Source: a virus
Virus record (IMG/VR): IMGVR_UViG_3300009168_000062
Coordinates: 1 to 43,425 of that record
Direction: 5' to 3' (one strand)
Length of the DNA stretch: 43,425 nucleotides
This document shows positions 42,951-43,425 of the stretch, piece by piece (position 1 is the stretch's first letter; the number at the start of each line of letters is the position of its first letter). The notes beneath the pieces were generated by a model. It was not told the origin of the DNA and did not search any database. It saw only the letters and a program-made list of their open reading frames with translations. The position numbers were made by a program, and so were the translations under genes.

Positions 42951-43134
42951 TGATAATTCGCAGGGCTTCGTCAAGGTTAGCGTTATCTTCCACAAGACCG
43001 CACCGACACTCGCCAGAACCATCTACACCGAAATAGTCAGGGTGCGCCGGACAAGAATAAAAGCCATCTTCACACTCTGTATGTTTAAAGCGACGCATCA
43101 GTTCAAGTATTTCGATTAACCTTTTTTTATCCAT
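42937..43134 (-). CDS. Small Cys-containing protein, 65 aa
   Basis: ATG 43134 behind AGAAAGGATAGCAA. Helical start (MDKKRLIEILELMRRFKHTE), then CEDGFYSCPAHPDYFG and SGECRCG: four Cys and a His suit a zinc site. C-terminal helix (DNANLDEALRIIN). No family recognised. Confidence 0.65.
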   Translation of the reverse strand: MDKKRLIEILELMRRFKHTECEDGFYSCPAHPDYFGVDGSGECRCGLVEDNANLDEALRIINADD

Positions 43135-43146
43135 TTGCTATCCTTT

Positions 43147-43425
43147 CTATCGGCATCCGAGCCCCGCATTGTCTGAACTGCATCCCCGCCAGAAGTGTCC
43201 AGAACTTCCAACGATGTAGCAGTAGTTACCGTCACATTCCGCCGCTATCTCGCTGCCTCTGTTCAGCCAGTAGCCAGTATTCGCGCCAGCTGCGTTGCGT
43301 ATCCAGACGTTGCCAGTCACGGTCACACGCGGGGACGCCGTTGGCGTGGTGGTGATATGCGTCACTGTGTTCACAGCAGCGGTAGGCTTTACCGGAAGCG
43401 TGGAACAGGCGAGGGACGCGAGCAG
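43147..43425 (-). CDS. Junction-spanning exported SH3-like protein, main part
   Basis: From the right edge the minus strand reads LLASLACSTLPVKPTAAV and on to a stop at 43147. Joined to the 12 codons at 36-1 (the first and last nine bases are the same, CTG CTC GCG on this strand) it gives about 101 aa: a signal peptide ending SLAC, an imperfect lipobox, then a small SH3-like domain (VTVTGNVWIRNAAGANTGYW, then GSEIAAECDGNYCYIV and GHFWRGC). Such exported proteins may modify or bind the host envelope in lysogeny or infection. Confidence 0.8.
   Translation of the reverse strand: MLASLACSTLPVKPTAAVNTVTHITTTPTASPRVTVTGNVWIRNAAGANTGYWLNRGSEIAAECDGNYCYIVGSSGHFWRGCSSDNAGLGCR

Noticed and set aside
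1-43425. tRNA genes
   Set aside because: No stretch with a T-loop like GGTTCGAATCC plus matching acceptor stem was seen on either strand; small divergent tRNAs could be missed without a covariance search.

Overview
The window is almost certainly one complete, circularly closed genome of a tailed double-stranded DNA phage with a long non-contractile tail (siphovirus type). Its last nine bases repeat its first nine. One signal-peptide gene starts at 36, reads off the left edge and continues in frame from the right edge, so the ends join inside a gene. The head and neck genes are of the Listeria A118 / Bacillus SPP1-PBSX kind (A118-type portal, minor capsid protein 2, Gp20-type scaffold, three small neck proteins, Gp15-type tail chaperone), and the endolysin is a GH25 muramidase. 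This points to a Gram-positive-type (monoderm) host, Bacillota or Chloroflexota; the host assignment is inference. I see no tRNA, integrase, DNA polymerase, CRISPR array or insertion sequence.

Nearly the whole genome is read on the minus strand as one unidirectional series around the circle. It starts at a consensus promoter at 12971-12999 beside a divergent Xre-type repressor. Next come early genes (12.9-8.6 kb: a C5-methyltransferase-like protein, a small HTH protein, many small proteins, an amino-methyltransferase). The replication block follows (7.7-4.6 kb: primase, HNH nuclease, initiator with iteron-like repeats inside its gene, RecA-fold helicase) behind a perfect-consensus promoter and an unusual leader. 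A dense run of very small, often membrane or zinc-binding, proteins covers 4.6-0 kb and continues through the junction to 41.8 kb. Then come lysis (41.6-39.4 kb), a metallophosphoesterase (38.4-37.1 kb), an SGNH-hydrolase virion protein (35.9-34.0 kb), packaging (33.5-31.4 kb), head (30.4-24.8 kb), neck (24.8-23.2 kb) and tail (23.2-15.1 kb). The series ends at a strong hairpin at 15025-15047, where it meets the only plus-strand operon (13083-14999: repressor, two tiny proteins, a ~550-base region with many hairpins, two small proteins).

Regulatory RNA structure is the most striking content. (1) The leader of the primase operon (7703-7861) holds three perfect complementary pairs interleaved in the order A-B-C-A'-B'-C', and a fourth copy of A overlaps the ribosome binding site. 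(2) Two loci, just before the lysis genes (41656-41797) and just before scaffold/capsid (27363-27496), share one design: an extended -10 promoter TGATATAAT, a ~100-130 nt RNA and a strong terminator. This is what one expects of lambda pR'/Q-like antiterminated late leaders or of two related small RNAs. (3) Short transcription units run against the operon on the plus strand at 36471-36662 and 11632-11703, with a further plus-strand terminator at 41128. (4) A structured stretch at 13766-14313 lies in the repressor operon.

Many genes are under 60 codons. I accepted them on a ribosome binding site (usually AGAAAGGA-like), tight spacing or ATGA-type stop/start overlaps, and sensible protein sequence. 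Family names rest on recognised motifs and gene order, not on any search.
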